Shown: positions 23,807-24,305 of the stretch, piece by piece
How positions within the stretch are numbered: the stretch's first letter is position 1
Layout of the letters: every line of letters begins with the position of its first letter
Assembly (NCBI GenBank): GCA_002359635.1
Contig: DENJ01000074.1
Span: 9,433 to 33,737, forward strand
Direction: 5' to 3'
Origin: Burkholderiales bacterium UBA2647
GTDB taxonomy: Bacteria; Pseudomonadota; Gammaproteobacteria; Burkholderiales; Burkholderiaceae_E
DNA: 24,305 bases
The notes under the pieces: model-generated
Told to the model about the DNA's origin: nothing
Database searches by the model: none
The model's input: only the letters and a program-made list of their open reading frames with translations
Program-made: the position numbers and the translations under genes

Positions 23807-24305
23807 TTAGCCCTTAGCAAGCTGATGTAAAAGGGCAGGGGGACTGAAACGCTCCCCATAGCGTGCTTGAAGCTCGAGCGAACGTGCCAAGAAGGCTCGC
23901 GGTCCATAATGGTGTACAAATTGTAAGGTACCGCCTGTGTAAGCCGGAAAGCCCCAGCCCATGATCGATCCAATGTTTGCATCGTGATCGTGCGCTAAGA
24001 CCTGCTCTTGAAGGCATCGGAGCGTCTCAATCGATTGAATCATGCTCAGGCGATCCCGGATATCCTCATCGCTAACTGGTTTGGCTCCTCTCATGAAGAC
24101 CGACAGACCTTCCCAAAGATGTTTGGACTCGCCTTCTGGGTACTCGTAAAAGCCTGCACCCGCAGCTCGGCCAAGCCGCTTAAAGCCATGGGCCATTTTT
24201 TCCAACACATAGACCGCTGATTCGGCCATCCGCTTTGACTTGACCTTGTGAGCGTGATGATGCTTGTGGTCATGACCGTGGGCATGCTGATGGTCGTGTC
24301 CATGC
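23807..24305 (-). CDS. FadJ-like 3-hydroxyacyl-CoA dehydrogenase, C-terminal part (5' end outside window)
   Basis: Only the last 165 or so residues of this gene are visible; its start lies beyond 24305. LGRAAGAGFYEYPEG and LWEGL match the C-terminal 3HCDH domain of multifunctional fatty-oxidation proteins. A second copy follows with IQSIETLRCLQEQVL, IGSIMGWGFPAYTGG and PPALLHQLAKG, the usual FadB/FadJ ending. Such proteins combine enoyl-CoA hydratase and NAD+-dependent L-3-hydroxyacyl-CoA dehydrogenase for beta-oxidation. The odd part is the sequence before MAESAVYVLEKM: an HxHx histidine-rich stretch runs to the window edge, where relatives normally have a short ordinary linker. An internal ATG at 24229 is not the start. 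The frame is open to the edge. Confidence 0.85.
   Translation of the reverse strand, partial: HGHDHQHAHGHDHKHHHAHKVKSKRMAESAVYVLEKMAHGFKRLGRAAGAGFYEYPEGESKHLWEGLSVFMRGAKPVSDEDIRDRLSMIQSIETLRCLQEQVLAHDHDANIGSIMGWGFPAYTGGTLQFVHHYGPRAFLARSLELQARYGERFSPPALLHQLAKG
24245..24304 (-). repeat. Five degenerate 12-bp tandem units encoding a His-rich HxHx tract
   Basis: Read on the - strand in the fadJ-like frame, five consecutive 12-nt units encode HGHD, HQHA, HGHD, HKHH and HAHK: 11 His in the first 19 residues. The units are similar but not identical at DNA level (for example CATGGACACGAC and CACGGTCATGAC), which suggests expansion by slippage followed by divergence. The tract may continue past the window edge. 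Confidence 0.8.

Noticed and set aside
1..24305. Search by eye for CRISPR arrays, insertion sequences, tRNA and rRNA genes
   Set aside because: No regularly spaced repeats, transposase-like proteins, tRNA cloverleaf ends or rRNA-like stretches were recognised; almost all bases are in named genes.

Overview
The window looks like chromosomal DNA of a betaproteobacterium, most likely of the order Burkholderiales. This is inferred from the DUF3460 protein next to scpA, the divergent metG / mrp(apbC)-dcd arrangement, the leuA-rpsO-pnp order, and the sequence character of TypA, LeuA and PNPase. No database search was possible. The window holds 19 protein genes, two of them cut by the window edges. 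I see no rRNA, tRNA, CRISPR array, transposase, integrase or phage gene.

Layout. 1-3016 (+): typA (5' end outside the window) followed closely by a C45-family Ntn hydrolase. 3056-5540: two divergent acyl-CoA dehydrogenases sharing a 160-bp region with two inverted repeats. 5537-6934: a solitary PIN-domain protein (-), its stop interlocked with that of the dehydrogenase, diverging from the peroxide-stress gene yaaA (+). 6973-12993 (-): a tight five-gene block read metG, sulP-type transporter, DUF3460, scpA, murB. 13092-15689 (+): mrp/apbC, dcd and an EamA-type transporter, 9 bp apart. 15690-17533: a 302-bp leader and leuA. 17544-21956 (+): rpsO with a structured leader and a strong terminator, then pnp, a crotonase-superfamily protein and an NAD(P)H:quinone-oxidoreductase-like protein. 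21940-24305 (-): the 3' part of a fadJ-like gene and, downstream of it, a two-domain Nudix plus metallo-beta-lactamase protein.

Much of the window is housekeeping: translation (TypA, MetRS, S15), RNA decay (PNPase), Fe-S assembly (Mrp), nucleotide metabolism (Dcd), cell wall (MurB), chromosome segregation (ScpA) and leucine synthesis (LeuA). The accessory theme is acyl-CoA metabolism: two acyl-CoA dehydrogenases, a crotonase lacking both usual catalytic glutamates, a FadJ-like enzyme, and a Nudix-MBL fusion beside it that could act on CoA or acyl thioesters.

I found no clear new multi-gene defence or mobile system. The most unusual items are a histidine-rich HxHx repeat inserted in the FadJ-like protein at the right edge, the Nudix-MBL fusion with its split Nudix box, the atypical crotonase, the palindromes between the divergent dehydrogenases, and candidate RNA leaders before leuA and rpsO.
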